From positions 1 to 64,000 of the forward strand of contig DILB01000005.1 of assembly GCA_002424815.1 (NCBI GenBank): a stretch of DNA of 64,000 nt, in the 5' to 3' direction. Made by a program: the position numbers and the translations under genes. Under the pieces are notes generated by a model, which was not told the DNA's origin, made no database searches, and was given only the letters and a program-made list of their open reading frames with translations. Origin of the DNA: Caryophanales bacterium UBA5603 (lineage in GTDB: Bacteria; Bacillota_I; Bacilli_A; Izemoplasmatales; Hujiaoplasmataceae). Below, piece after piece: positions 17,029 to 26,452 of the stretch; the first letter of the stretch is position 1; each line of letters opens with the position of its first letter.

Positions 17029-17121
17029 GCGTTGTCTCCTTGTAATGACGCGATTTTTCGGGATGAACCCGATACTTTTATTATACTTCAAAAAGATGAA
17101 TTTCAGAAGTATAATTTAATA

Positions 17122-17147
17122 AAAAAAACGATAAAAATCGTTTTTTT
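17122..17147. terminator. Terminator at the end of the long sugar operon
   Basis: An 11-bp stem AAAAAAACGAT/ATCGTTTTTTT with a 4-nt loop; the minus-strand reading ends in T7 and stops transcription after the SGNH gene. Confidence 0.8.
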
Positions 17148-17156
17148 AAACTATGT

Positions 17157-17876
17157 TTATTTGAGAAAAGGCAAGAGTTTAGTCACAATGAGTTCGTAAC
17201 CTAGTGCATTAATATGTAAACCTTCAACAGTATATTCTTTTTTCAAATTCCCAAGCGAATCAGAAAAGTCATGGTCAAGATCAATGAAATCAATCTGGGG
17301 TATATTTTTTAATAGTTGATTGACTTTTCGAATATCTTCATTGTTTCTTGTGCTGACGCTAAAGGGATCCAAAGTGGTATTAACAGGATAAATTCCCTCA
17401 AGAATAATGCGTATATTGGGTGATTTTTCATGAATTAATTTGACAATATCGTGAATATTTTGTGCAATTTTTTCTGGCGTCGTTTTTAAAAGCGCTAAGT
17501 CATTTGTACCAATCATTAAGACGACTTTTTGTGGTTCAAGGGCAAAGATACTTTCTTCTAAACGATTTTTCAAACCTTCGGTTGTATCGCCGCCGATGCC
17601 ACGATTATATACTGTTAAATCTGGGAAAAAATCATGGATAGGAAAATCTTGTGTGATAGAGTCGCCAACAAAAACGATTCCCCCTTTTTTTGCATGGCGA
17701 TTTTGAATTTGAAATGAAAGCACCTTCAATTCATATCCACTTTTAAGAAATAAAGCCAGCAGATCATCTGCCCCTTTTTTAATACCTTTTATTTTCCCTT
17801 CCTTATAAGCTAAGAAAGTAAATAAAGCAATTATAATAAGGCTTGAACATATTATTATGAACCATTCCCAAAACAT
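17157..17876 (-). CDS. Membrane-anchored SGNH/GDSL hydrolase
   Basis: A 239-residue protein with an N-terminal transmembrane anchor (about 4-24) and an SGNH esterase domain. Block I is FVGDSIT (nucleophile Ser), block II NRGIGGDTT (Gly), block III MIGTNDL (Asn), block V EGLHIN (His). In block V the usual Asp of D-x-x-H is Glu, a conservative but uncommon change. Such enzymes remove acetyl or other acyl groups from carbohydrates at the cell surface. As the last gene of the sugar operon it may deacylate the imported glycan. Substrate unknown. Confidence 0.8.
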   Translation of the reverse strand: MFWEWFIIICSSLIIIALFTFLAYKEGKIKGIKKGADDLLALFLKSGYELKVLSFQIQNRHAKKGGIVFVGDSITQDFPIHDFFPDLTVYNRGIGGDTTEGLKNRLEESIFALEPQKVVLMIGTNDLALLKTTPEKIAQNIHDIVKLIHEKSPNIRIILEGIYPVNTTLDPFSVSTRNNEDIRKVNQLLKNIPQIDFIDLDHDFSDSLGNLKKEYTVEGLHINALGYELIVTKLLPFLK

Positions 17877-17918
17877 GATTGACCTCCCTAAAACATAAAA
17901 GTGACTTTGAAGTAAATA

Positions 17919-18539
17919 TTAGATTTGCTCGTTATTTTGCTGATCCTTAAAGGGTTCAAGGTATGGGTAAAACAGACGATTTAAATGAGCGGCATTGATG
18001 ACACTCATCAATCCGATTGAAAATAATAAAGTTCCCGTCCACCATTCAAAAAGAATAAATACCATGACGAGCCCTCCCGCTAATAAAAGCGAGCTAAAGG
18101 GATGACTAGCGCCCATGATTGCGGCATTTTTCAACATTTGGATACGAGACTTGGTTTTAAAGATAGATAACATTGGGAAGAAATACAACAAATAAAGAAT
18201 GAGAAATATAGCACTGACGATGCCAGAAGCAGCTAACCAAATCATCTGATGATTCAAACCATAATCAATCACAAAAGCAAACATCAGTCCAAAGACGACA
18301 CTGATTAACCATACTAGGGTCGAAAACCAGAAACTATCTATAAAAGCCGTCCAAAAATCTTTCCAAATTCGTGTTGCATCTTGATGTCCCATGATTTTGA
18401 AAGTCACCGCAAATAAAGCTTTAAAGGCAGCACCAAATAATATGCCTGAACTTAAAATGACAGCCAATAAAAAGAGGAAATTGACTGCCACGATATCTGT
18501 GGCATCCTTAAAGAAGTCCTTTAACCGATATCGTTCCAT
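17919..18539 (-). CDS. YesL-like DUF624 membrane protein
   Basis: A 206-residue protein with about five membrane helices (including VAVNFLFLLAVILSSGILFGAAF and two C-terminal helices). DUF624/YesL proteins are regularly found next to carbohydrate ABC transporters of the rhamnogalacturonan type, which matches this neighbourhood; their job is unknown. The minus strand reads AAGGAGAGG, then TTG at 18542 and ATG at 18539; ATG is preferred on codon strength and 9-nt spacing. It sits inside the operon between the doubly anchored lipoprotein and the SGNH gene. Confidence 0.7.
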   Translation of the reverse strand: MERYRLKDFFKDATDIVAVNFLFLLAVILSSGILFGAAFKALFAVTFKIMGHQDATRIWKDFWTAFIDSFWFSTLVWLISVVFGLMFAFVIDYGLNHQMIWLAASGIVSAIFLILYLLYFFPMLSIFKTKSRIQMLKNAAIMGASHPFSSLLLAGGLVMVFILFEWWTGTLLFSIGLMSVINAAHLNRLFYPYLEPFKDQQNNEQI

Positions 18540-18571
18540 CAATTTCCTCTCCTTATTAAAGCAAATGAGTA

Positions 18572-19396
18572 TTAGGCGGGTTTTTTCTTAAGAAAGAAGA
18601 AAACAGCGCCACCAATAATAACTACTGCACCAGCAATGATTCCACCAATTAAGAGTGGGCTTGTGGGGAATTCCCCTGTCAGTTGTAAAGTTGAGCTAGT
18701 TACATAAACCATTTTACCAGTTCCTGCGCCATCAGCGGCAGTCGGATCAAATCTTTGTAATTCTTCAAACAAAGCTTCTCCCATTGAGACTGAGTAATTA
18801 GCTAAGACGGAAATATCAGCCTTTGTAACAAAACCTGCTAAATCGGCTTCAAGATAAATGTCTGTCCAAATACCATCAATGGCCCAATCTAATGAAGCTT
18901 CAACGATATCTTTGGATTCTTTGAAAGTACAAGTTCTGCCTTCGCAAACCCAAGTTGGTTTTTCCGTAGCATCAAAATCAGACCAGCTGAGTGTGGGTGA
19001 CAAGTTGACTAATTGTTCGTATTTAGCTAAGAAATCCGCAAAATCGGTGAACGAGTAAGTCAAAGTAAAATAACGATGATAACCTTCTGTTTTCATAGCT
19101 GAAACGGTAACGAATGTTGGTGCGTTAGCTTCTAGCCAAGTTTGAATGGCAGATACACCGCCTTGGATATGAGTCGAGTTGATAACAGCGCCTTTACCTT
19201 CTGTTCCTTCTGGATCATCAGGATTTGTAATAGCGGTTGTTGAAAGTGTATCGTCCATTACATCCAAGATAATGGTTCTTGTGCCAGCGCCATCTTTACT
19301 TGTAAAGACAGTTTCAACGCCAACTTCGCCTGGCCAGCAGCCTGTGAGAGCAAATACGGCAAAAACTAAAACTAATACCATTAATAATTTCTTCAT
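18572..19396 (-). CDS. Lipoprotein with an additional C-terminal membrane anchor, function unknown
   Basis: A 274-residue protein. The N-terminal signal ends in a lipobox (FALTGC, Cys at about 20). Residues about 25-235 are an extracellular domain with a possible disulfide pair (WVCEGRTC) and FDPT-rich loop. Residues about 245-268 form a second membrane helix (LLIGGIIAGAVVIIGGAVFFF) followed by KKKPA, as in cell-surface anchors. Both ends are therefore predicted to be in the membrane, which is unusual. No family was recognised. It lies in the sugar operon between a permease and the YesL-like gene, 30 bp after the permease, so an accessory role in glycan uptake is plausible but not shown. Confidence 0.7.
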   Translation of the reverse strand: MKKLLMVLVLVFAVFALTGCWPGEVGVETVFTSKDGAGTRTIILDVMDDTLSTTAITNPDDPEGTEGKGAVINSTHIQGGVSAIQTWLEANAPTFVTVSAMKTEGYHRYFTLTYSFTDFADFLAKYEQLVNLSPTLSWSDFDATEKPTWVCEGRTCTFKESKDIVEASLDWAIDGIWTDIYLEADLAGFVTKADISVLANYSVSMGEALFEELQRFDPTAADGAGTGKMVYVTSSTLQLTGEFPTSPLLIGGIIAGAVVIIGGAVFFFLKKKPA

Positions 19397-19426
19397 TTTT
19401 TTCTCCTTTTTCTATTTTTGATTTTT

Positions 19427-20344
19427 TTATGTCTCATCGCCCAAGTAAAATACATACTTGTTAAGGCGTAGTGCCAAGATAGTAATGATTAATACGATGA
19501 AGAGCAAAATCCATGCCATTGCACTGGCCATGCCCATGGCTTTATCAGCCATCATTTTGTCAAAGAGATAATAAGCATAATAATAGGTGGAACGTGACGG
19601 ACCGCCACTGGTCATGATATAAGCCATCGTAAAGACTTGAAAACTACCAATCAATCCCATAATAAAATTGAAGAAGATGGAAGGCGTCATCAAAGGCAAA
19701 GTGATGAGCGTTGCTTTTTTAAACCAACCGGCGCCATCCATCTCAGCGGCTTCATAGAGCGACACAGGGATGTCTTGCATTTGAGCTAAGTAGATAACCA
19801 TCGATCCGCCGGCAGTCCATAAACCCATCAATATTAAGGTCAATTTCGAGAGTTTTGGGTCTAGATACCAAGTGATGGGTTCCATTTTTAATAAGTCATA
19901 AAGTGGTTTTAATAATTGATTAATCAATCCAAAGTTCGGTTGATAGAGCCATAACCATAATAATGACATGGCGACCACACTGACAACATTGGGTAAGTAG
20001 AACAAAGTTCGGTAAATGCCCATGCCCTTTATTTTGTTATTGAGGAGAAAGGCTAAGGAAAGACCAACAACGATACCTAAAGGGACAGCAATAATAACAT
20101 GATAAACCGTATTTCCCAAACTTTGCCAAAAGAGGTTATCATTAGTGAACAAAATCCGATAGTTTTCAAAGCCGATAAATTTAGGATCTGAAATCATATT
20201 ATAATTGGTAAAACTGATGAATAGCGACATCAATATCGGAAAAATGCCCAACAAGATCAAACCAGTGATCCAAGGCGAAGCAAATAGATAGCCAATGAAG
20301 TTTTCTTGTTTCTTAAGTTTTTTTATTGAGCTGCTTTTACTCAT
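19427..20344 (-). CDS. Carbohydrate ABC transporter permease, MalF/UgpA type
   Basis: A 305-residue membrane protein with six predicted helices and the EAA loop EAAEMDGAGWFKKATLITLPLM, which contacts the ATPase. The N-terminus (FIGYLFASPWITGLILLGIFPI) and TSGGPSRSTYYYAYYLF are typical of MalF/LacF/UgpA permeases. It forms the membrane channel with the MalG-type permease at 21660. Overlaps nothing; 8 bp separate it from the binding-protein gene. No ATP-binding subunit is encoded in the locus, so a shared MsmX/MsmK-type ATPase elsewhere is expected. Confidence 0.9.
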   Translation of the reverse strand: MSKSSSIKKLKKQENFIGYLFASPWITGLILLGIFPILMSLFISFTNYNMISDPKFIGFENYRILFTNDNLFWQSLGNTVYHVIIAVPLGIVVGLSLAFLLNNKIKGMGIYRTLFYLPNVVSVVAMSLLWLWLYQPNFGLINQLLKPLYDLLKMEPITWYLDPKLSKLTLILMGLWTAGGSMVIYLAQMQDIPVSLYEAAEMDGAGWFKKATLITLPLMTPSIFFNFIMGLIGSFQVFTMAYIMTSGGPSRSTYYYAYYLFDKMMADKAMGMASAMAWILLFIVLIITILALRLNKYVFYLGDET

Positions 20345-20352
20345 GATGCCTC

Positions 20353-21648
20353 CTATCGGGTGGCGTTGTAATTATCACGTTTCTGTAAATAGTTATTTCT
20401 TGCATCTTGAAGGGCCATTTCGACGGTTTTAGCGCCAGATAGTGCCGCTGTGTAATAGGATTGCCAATCATTGCCGTGCCAAGAAGGCGCATAAGGAACG
20501 TAAACTTTATCTTTCGCATAGGCAACTTCTTCGAGCATGCGTTGTAAAATGGGGTCGTCTTCTGCAAATTTCGTCATCGCCCCTTTATGTGCCATAATCC
20601 ATCCGTTGGCTTCAGCTAAACTCAATTGAATATTGTAACTCATCAAATATTTCAAAAATTCCCAAGCACCTTGTTTTTGATCAGTTTCGTTTTTCCCATT
20701 GTCATACATTTCAATTGAAAAACCACTGCCCCAGTTGACGCGAATGCCATCTTCATCAGGAATCGGAATGTAAGAAACACCAAAATTAAAATCAGCGTTG
20801 GCATTTTTAATAATTTCATAAAGTCCATCGGTTTCAACCATCATCGCAACACGTTCAGATGCAAATGGATTAATACCAAGCATGGTATTGGCATCACCGA
20901 AGGCGACGAGTTGATTACGTGTGAATTCACTGTTAAAATCTTTGATCCAATATAAAATATCAATATGTTTTTGGGTGTTCAAAGTGGGGTTGAGTTCAGC
21001 ATCAAAGAAGTCGAGTCCCGCTTGCCACAGCCAACCATGATAAGTAGCATTTCCGTAACTTGGATCAAATCCGAGTTGTTGAATTACACCGTTTGAAACG
21101 ACATCAAGTTTTTTAGCAACCGTCTTGAGTTCACTCCAAGTATGAGGAACATCAGCTTCAGTCAATCCTGCCGCTTGAAACATGTCTAAATTGTAGTATA
21201 AAACACGTGTCGTTGCTGTAAAAGGTAAGGCATATAAATTGTTTTGATAAGTGGCGAAATCAAGTTGATTTTGATAGAGTTGATCAATCTCAATGCCATC
21301 AGGATCTGCAGCGATGAGTTCACTGATATTGTAGAGTACACCTGAAGAAGCTCTCGCTGGAACGTCATCTAAGGTTGATAAACCAATATCCGGAGCCGTT
21401 CTTGAACTAATTGCGACAGCAATTTTATCCCAGTAGTCCCAAAAAGAAAAACCTGTTCCTTTAACAAAATAAGTATCTTGGGATTCATTGAAAGCGTTGA
21501 TTAGTTGTTTAGTGGGAGTAAATGCTTCGCTTCCAATCGGAGCCATATGCCAAAAATCGATGGTAATACGGTCTGTGGGATCATTTGTGCAAGCAGATAT
21601 AGTTAGCATAGTAATCAATGCGAGCATTATAATCATTATTTTTTTCAT
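20353..21648 (-). CDS. Extracellular carbohydrate-binding lipoprotein of an ABC transporter
   Basis: A 431-residue family-1 solute-binding protein. The lipobox is LTISAC (Cys about 20), followed by ITIDFWHMAPIGSEAF, the usual first strand of sugar-binding proteins, and later ALPFTATTRVLYYNLDMF-type hinge sequence. It captures a sugar or oligosaccharide outside the membrane and delivers it to the two permeases on either side. The gene order permease-binding protein-permease is less usual than having the binding protein first. Specific ligand not predictable from the sequence. Confidence 0.9.
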   Translation of the reverse strand: MKKIMIIMLALITMLTISACTNDPTDRITIDFWHMAPIGSEAFTPTKQLINAFNESQDTYFVKGTGFSFWDYWDKIAVAISSRTAPDIGLSTLDDVPARASSGVLYNISELIAADPDGIEIDQLYQNQLDFATYQNNLYALPFTATTRVLYYNLDMFQAAGLTEADVPHTWSELKTVAKKLDVVSNGVIQQLGFDPSYGNATYHGWLWQAGLDFFDAELNPTLNTQKHIDILYWIKDFNSEFTRNQLVAFGDANTMLGINPFASERVAMMVETDGLYEIIKNANADFNFGVSYIPIPDEDGIRVNWGSGFSIEMYDNGKNETDQKQGAWEFLKYLMSYNIQLSLAEANGWIMAHKGAMTKFAEDDPILQRMLEEVAYAKDKVYVPYAPSWHGNDWQSYYTAALSGAKTVEMALQDARNNYLQKRDNYNATR

Positions 21649-21659
21649 GTGTTGCCTCC

Positions 21660-22523
21660 TTAACCCTTAATTCCTGTGAATTTAATACCTTCAATGAAGG
21701 TTCGTTGTGCCAAAAAGAATAAAATGAGTGTTGGCATCATAATTAGAATGGATGCGGCCATCATTAAATTGTATTGACCTCCATATTGAGTCTGGAAGGC
21801 CCTTAATCCGAGCGCTAACGTCCAATGATCTGGATTACTTAAAAAGATCAAAGGTCCAAAATAATCATTCCATGAGCCCATGAAAGTGAATAATGCAACG
21901 GTTACAATCGCAGGCTTTGAAAGTGGAAGCATGATTTTGATAAATATTTGCCAGTGATTTGCTCCATCGATAATGGCACTTTCTGAGAGTTCTTTGGGGA
22001 TACCTTTAAAAAATTGACGGAGTAAAAAGATATAGAAAGCAGCACCACCCCCGAAAAAAGCCGGGACAATGAGGGGTAAACGAGTACCTAACCAACCGAT
22101 TTTTGAATAAAGAATGTAAGTTGGAATCAAGATGACTTGAATGGGAAGCATCATCGTTGCTAACATAATAACGAACCATTTGTCTCTGCCTTTCCAATTT
22201 AACCTAGCAAAGGCATAAGCGGCTGTTGTTGCACTAAAGGTTGTTCCAATAACGACGAGGATGACCACAATCAATGAATTTTTTAAATACATGAAGAAGG
22301 GAATGCTGGTGATGGCTTTCACAAAATTTTGCCATTGAGGAACGGTTGGAAAGAATTGTTGAATACCTCTTAATAGTTCTGCTGGTGTTTTTAAAGCGGT
22401 AAATAACATCCATAAGAACGGAAATACAAAAACAAGTGAACAAAGAACTAAGACGATATGTAAGATGATGTGTACGATTAATTGCCGACGTTTTTTGGAC
22501 TTGTATACTTCGCTTTTAACCAT
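21660..22523 (-). CDS. Carbohydrate ABC transporter permease, MalG/UgpE type
   Basis: A 287-residue protein with six membrane helices, the MalG-type EAA motif (ELSESAIIDGANHWQIFIKIMLPLSKP) and the typical GSWNDYFGPLIFL segment. It pairs with the MalF-type permease at 19427. The minus strand shows AAGGAG, then TTG at 22526 and ATG at 22523; the ATG with 8 nt spacing is preferred. It is 11 bp from the binding protein gene and 27 bp from the preceding beta-rich gene, so all belong to one operon. Confidence 0.9.
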   Translation of the reverse strand: MVKSEVYKSKKRRQLIVHIILHIVLVLCSLVFVFPFLWMLFTALKTPAELLRGIQQFFPTVPQWQNFVKAITSIPFFMYLKNSLIVVILVVIGTTFSATTAAYAFARLNWKGRDKWFVIMLATMMLPIQVILIPTYILYSKIGWLGTRLPLIVPAFFGGGAAFYIFLLRQFFKGIPKELSESAIIDGANHWQIFIKIMLPLSKPAIVTVALFTFMGSWNDYFGPLIFLSNPDHWTLALGLRAFQTQYGGQYNLMMAASILIMMPTLILFFLAQRTFIEGIKFTGIKG

Positions 22524-22550
22524 CAAACCAACTCCTTTCTCTCAATCAAA

Positions 22551-24353
22551 TTAGATTTCACGTAACCGAATGATCCGAGGACCGTAAATGTCACAATTTG
22601 ACATATTATGCTCAAAATTATAGGTGTTCGTATTATATGAAACCATGATATTATCGCTTTCAGATAATTGTGGATGTGCTTTTGCGTTATAAGTATAAGT
22701 CGTGCTCTTAAATTGTTCTTGTTCAGGCGTCTTATAAATGATTTGTGGTTTTTCAAAAGGACCTATTAATGAATCGCCAATACTATACGATACGTAAGGG
22801 GTATTGGTGTCATAAGTAAAGACACAGATGAATTTACCTTTGTTACGACCTTTTAGGATAGGAGATACACTGAATTCAGTTGAGATATGATTGAGGAGAG
22901 GCGCAATCTTCATCATATCTTTTTGCCAATGAGCCCCATCATAAAATTCCCATTTATCAAACAATTCAAAATCACTTTCTAATACCCTTGCAGCAATCAG
23001 TTGTCTTAAACCCCAGGTGGTTTTATAGCCATATATATAGACATAACCATCAGGATTCAAAGCGCCGGATTGAACTGTATTTGGCGTTAAAGCGCCTCCA
23101 AATATTAATTCTGAATCGCCTTGTTGAAATAAGAAAGGTGTTCGTTTTTGAACGGCTTTCTTAAAATCAATGCGATTGTCTAAAATAGGAACTTTTATCA
23201 TGGAGATGCCTTTAATGCCAAATTGTAAACCTTCAGGTTGATTCATATCCGATATCACTTGATAAGGGAAAAAGTATAACATTTTTTCAATCACGACACC
23301 ATCTTGAAGCCAAATCCATGATTTTGCGCCTTCTTCAAGCATCGTTGAACTCGCTTCAACTTGGATATCACGATATTTAACGCCTTCGCGAATAAATTCA
23401 ACACGCGATAAAGCGAAGACTCCTTCATTCATTTCATCTTCATGATTACCGATGCCAGCTCCAGAATGAATATCAAATTGGAAATGGCGATACGTTCCTC
23501 CAACCGATATTGATTGATGATCTGTTTTAGAAGTGCTTTTCTTCAATTCGTATTCGCCTAAATCTGTCCATTTCTTGCCATCATTCGATGCAAGCAGTCG
23601 AAATATACGAATTCCACGAGAGGCCAAAATTGAACTTTCATGATTATAATAATTGTATATATCGATTTGATCAACGAATTCAGGGGTTTGTAAATCAAAG
23701 GTAAGCCATACTTTTTTGGGATTGTATCCTGAAATCCAACCATCATTAGGCTTTTTTTGATCATAAGATACAAGATTGGATGCGAGCGTACCAACGACAT
23801 CATGTAAAGGTTCAATCTTAAAAAACGCGGTGACAGAATCCTTCTCAGTTTTATTAATTAGGAATTCAATTTTCTCTCGGCCTGCATCAAGATAACCCAT
23901 GGAATTATTGGGCATGAGTAGTGGTTCATATCGTCTCTTTGTGACTTTGTCAGTTCGACCGACAAACGTATCACCGAAAACAAAAAGATTCGTAAAGTTG
24001 CGTTTTTGATCAAATTGGTCACAACCGGTCGTTATATTAAAGGAATATATTCCATCTGATCCCGACCAACCTTGTTTTTGTGAAAACTTTTTGGTCCATT
24101 CTTCATCTTTGGAAGCTAGGTAACCGTTCGCAAGAATGACTTCAATCTCTGTTTCTTTTTCAGCATTCAAGACGATTTTGTTGGCATAGAGGATTTGTTC
24201 AGCGTTTTTTTCGCTGATGATATCGTCCACAGAAAATATCAGATCCTTTAAATGGTTACCTTTGACATGACTTATGGGGTATATTCCATCGAGTCGAAGG
24301 GTTGTGATACCTTGTTGAATGGATTCTTTTTTGATGATTTGTCCAGGTTTCAT
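22551..24353 (-). CDS. Large beta-rich DUF4185/DUF5005-like protein with a discoidin-like insert, no signal peptide
   Basis: A 600-residue protein starting MKPGQIIKKESIQQG, without signal peptide or membrane helix, so apparently cytoplasmic. Propeller-like motifs include GWSGSDGIYSFN, LFVFGDTFVGR, WIWLQDGVVIEKMLYFFPY, YGYKTTWGLRQLIAARV and YTYNAKAHPQLSES. A discoidin (F5/8C)-like module is inserted at about 210-330 (WLTFDLQTPEFVDQIDIYN, ASNDGKKWTDLGEYEL). It is clearly paralogous to the lipoprotein encoded just upstream (24363). The pattern fits the DUF4185/DUF5005 group of putative carbohydrate-active beta-propellers; family name and activity are tentative. Nine base pairs separate it from the lipoprotein gene. 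Confidence 0.65.
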   Translation of the reverse strand: MKPGQIIKKESIQQGITTLRLDGIYPISHVKGNHLKDLIFSVDDIISEKNAEQILYANKIVLNAEKETEIEVILANGYLASKDEEWTKKFSQKQGWSGSDGIYSFNITTGCDQFDQKRNFTNLFVFGDTFVGRTDKVTKRRYEPLLMPNNSMGYLDAGREKIEFLINKTEKDSVTAFFKIEPLHDVVGTLASNLVSYDQKKPNDGWISGYNPKKVWLTFDLQTPEFVDQIDIYNYYNHESSILASRGIRIFRLLASNDGKKWTDLGEYELKKSTSKTDHQSISVGGTYRHFQFDIHSGAGIGNHEDEMNEGVFALSRVEFIREGVKYRDIQVEASSTMLEEGAKSWIWLQDGVVIEKMLYFFPYQVISDMNQPEGLQFGIKGISMIKVPILDNRIDFKKAVQKRTPFLFQQGDSELIFGGALTPNTVQSGALNPDGYVYIYGYKTTWGLRQLIAARVLESDFELFDKWEFYDGAHWQKDMMKIAPLLNHISTEFSVSPILKGRNKGKFICVFTYDTNTPYVSYSIGDSLIGPFEKPQIIYKTPEQEQFKSTTYTYNAKAHPQLSESDNIMVSYNTNTYNFEHNMSNCDIYGPRIIRLREI

Positions 24354-24362
24354 AGGATCCTC

Positions 24363-26435
24363 CTAAGCTTTTTTAACTTCAGTGACGATGATAAAGCGTG
24401 GATAATAAATACGAGCATCAATTAAAGCGGAAAGAATGGTTGTATTGACATTGTAAGAGATTAAATAACTTCCAGGTTGACTTAGATGAGCATGCATCTT
24501 TGCATTATAAGTGAATGCGCCTTTTAAGTAAGTATCTTCATAGGTTTCATATAAAACTTGATAATCGGAGAAAGGACCATAAGGAGAATCTGAAATGGAA
24601 TAAGAAACTCTACCACTCGTCGTATTTTCCATAACGACCAACATATATTGACCAGCAAATAATCCTGTATGAATCGGAGTAACGGATAGTTCGGGTGAAA
24701 CCCCTCTGATTAAAGGCGCACAATCATTGATATTTTTGGACCAGTTTTCCCCGTCATAATAACGCCAAGCATTAAAGTTTTCAATATCATCTTTTGGGAC
24801 GCGGGCAACAACTAAATAACGTCCGTTTAAATCTTTATAGCCATAGATGTAAATGAAACCATCGATTTCATGATGATTCATCAACCCGGCTCCAAAATAG
24901 ATATCGCCACCATCCGGTGATTTTGATTGAAGCGGTGTAGTAGTATAGATGGCATTTTGATAATCAATTTTATCGTTAACAATCGGTGCTTTTATCATTG
25001 TCACCCGCGTGACTTTAAAAGCGTTCCCTTCATCTTTAACTAATATGGGAAATAAATAAAGATAATCGCCAATGACAACCCCATCTTGAATCCATAAACG
25101 ACCAGATAATTCATTGCCCGTAATTAAAGTGAGATAAGAAGAAGCCTCGATAGAACCAAATAGCGGTGTACCATCCATCGATTCAAAGTATAATTTTCCC
25201 AAGCCAATAAAGTCGGATGCATATGAGGATAATATATTGATTTTTAGATACCTTGCTTCGACGCCCTGTAAATCAATGAGGGATGATTTAGGTTCTTGAT
25301 TGTTTCCTGAAGCTTGATTCAAGGCTATTTCTGCGACGGATTCCCATGCGATGCCATCATTGCTTTTCAATATCTCGATATCTTTTAAACCATAAAGCGG
25401 GTTTTCATTGTAATTCCATAGAACCAATTTTCCAAATGATTGAATAGCATAAAAATCAATTATTAAGTAATTCTGATCCATTTTTGCTGATTTCCACATG
25501 ATACCTTCAGCCAAATTGGTTAAGGTTGCATCTTCATTAAAATATGCCGACAGGCCTTCACTATCAAGCAGATTTCCTGGCTTATATCCTAAATAATCAT
25601 CAGGAATAAATATTGAATCTGGACCGCCGTCGGTCATGCGCCAATCAAATGTCATGCCATCAAAAATAGTTGAATTACCGTTGTAATAACCAAGTGTATT
25701 GTTTAGCATCACATTTCCTAATCTTAAGTTGTTAAAAGCATTGACTTTGCCAACAAATGTGTCACTAAAGACGAATGCTGTTGTTGGATTGATAGCTCCG
25801 ATGCTATCGTCTCCATTAAGATTAAAAGAAAATATGCCATCCGCCCCAACCCAGCCATCATAGCGAAGAAAAGCATTCGACCACTCGTGCGCTTCCTTTA
25901 CGATTAAGCCATCGCCGAGATAAAAGCGAACATCTTGTAGTCCATAAATAGCCTCTTGTTCAGCTAAAAATGAGATACGGACATATTTTGCATTGCGGTT
26001 GTTTAAAGATATTGACGTTCCTTCGATATCAAGATTATAATCTGTGATTAAACGAACATAATTAAATCCATTCAAAGAAACATCGATTGAGATTTTATTA
26101 ATCGAGATTCCTTGCGTGCCAAGATAGTTCGACAGAACCATATTTAATAAAGGATAACTGGCATCAAATTCAAAAACAATTTGGTGACTCTTAGTCGTAG
26201 GATTCTTAATAAGTAAAGCGTGTGAATTCGTTGGTTTACAAGGATTGATAAAATTATCGAGATTTCCAACGAGTTTAGATTTTGGTGCCGAAATGGCAAT
26301 AATTTTGATTTCTTCGCTCATTGTCTCGCTAAACCCCCATTCGCATTCAGAAATTACTTCGGTAGTCGTGTCATTCTGACAAGCAATCAGAAAGGACGAA
26401 ATCAAGAGGATTAACGTTATCAAAAGTCTTTTCAT
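24363..26435 (-). CDS. Lipoprotein paralogue of the DUF4185/DUF5005-like propeller with discoidin-like modules
   Basis: A 690-residue lipoprotein (lipobox FLIAC, Cys about 19). After a first discoidin-like segment (about 80-170) come the same motifs as in the 22551 protein: GWVGADGIFSFN, AFVFSDTFVGK, a second discoidin-like insert (about 320-435, KSNDGIAWESVAEIAL), LWIQDGVVIGDYLYLFPI, IYGYKDLNGRYLVVARV and FTYNAKMHAHLSQ. It is thus an extracellular counterpart of the cytoplasmic paralogue, probably binding or processing glycans before uptake. It is the first gene of the sugar operon: a promoter with the 11-bp repeat lies at 26473-26501 and a cre-like site at 26453. GGCGGAG is spaced 7 nt from the ATG. 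Activity unknown. Confidence 0.7.
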   Translation of the reverse strand: MKRLLITLILLISSFLIACQNDTTTEVISECEWGFSETMSEEIKIIAISAPKSKLVGNLDNFINPCKPTNSHALLIKNPTTKSHQIVFEFDASYPLLNMVLSNYLGTQGISINKISIDVSLNGFNYVRLITDYNLDIEGTSISLNNRNAKYVRISFLAEQEAIYGLQDVRFYLGDGLIVKEAHEWSNAFLRYDGWVGADGIFSFNLNGDDSIGAINPTTAFVFSDTFVGKVNAFNNLRLGNVMLNNTLGYYNGNSTIFDGMTFDWRMTDGGPDSIFIPDDYLGYKPGNLLDSEGLSAYFNEDATLTNLAEGIMWKSAKMDQNYLIIDFYAIQSFGKLVLWNYNENPLYGLKDIEILKSNDGIAWESVAEIALNQASGNNQEPKSSLIDLQGVEARYLKINILSSYASDFIGLGKLYFESMDGTPLFGSIEASSYLTLITGNELSGRLWIQDGVVIGDYLYLFPILVKDEGNAFKVTRVTMIKAPIVNDKIDYQNAIYTTTPLQSKSPDGGDIYFGAGLMNHHEIDGFIYIYGYKDLNGRYLVVARVPKDDIENFNAWRYYDGENWSKNINDCAPLIRGVSPELSVTPIHTGLFAGQYMLVVMENTTSGRVSYSISDSPYGPFSDYQVLYETYEDTYLKGAFTYNAKMHAHLSQPGSYLISYNVNTTILSALIDARIYYPRFIIVTEVKKA

Positions 26436-26452
26436 GCGTCATCTCCGCCTTT

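Noticed and set aside
22523..22756. 77-residue reading frame overlapping the end of the propeller gene
   Set aside because: It is out of frame with conserved sequence of the 22551-24353 gene and has no ribosome binding site.
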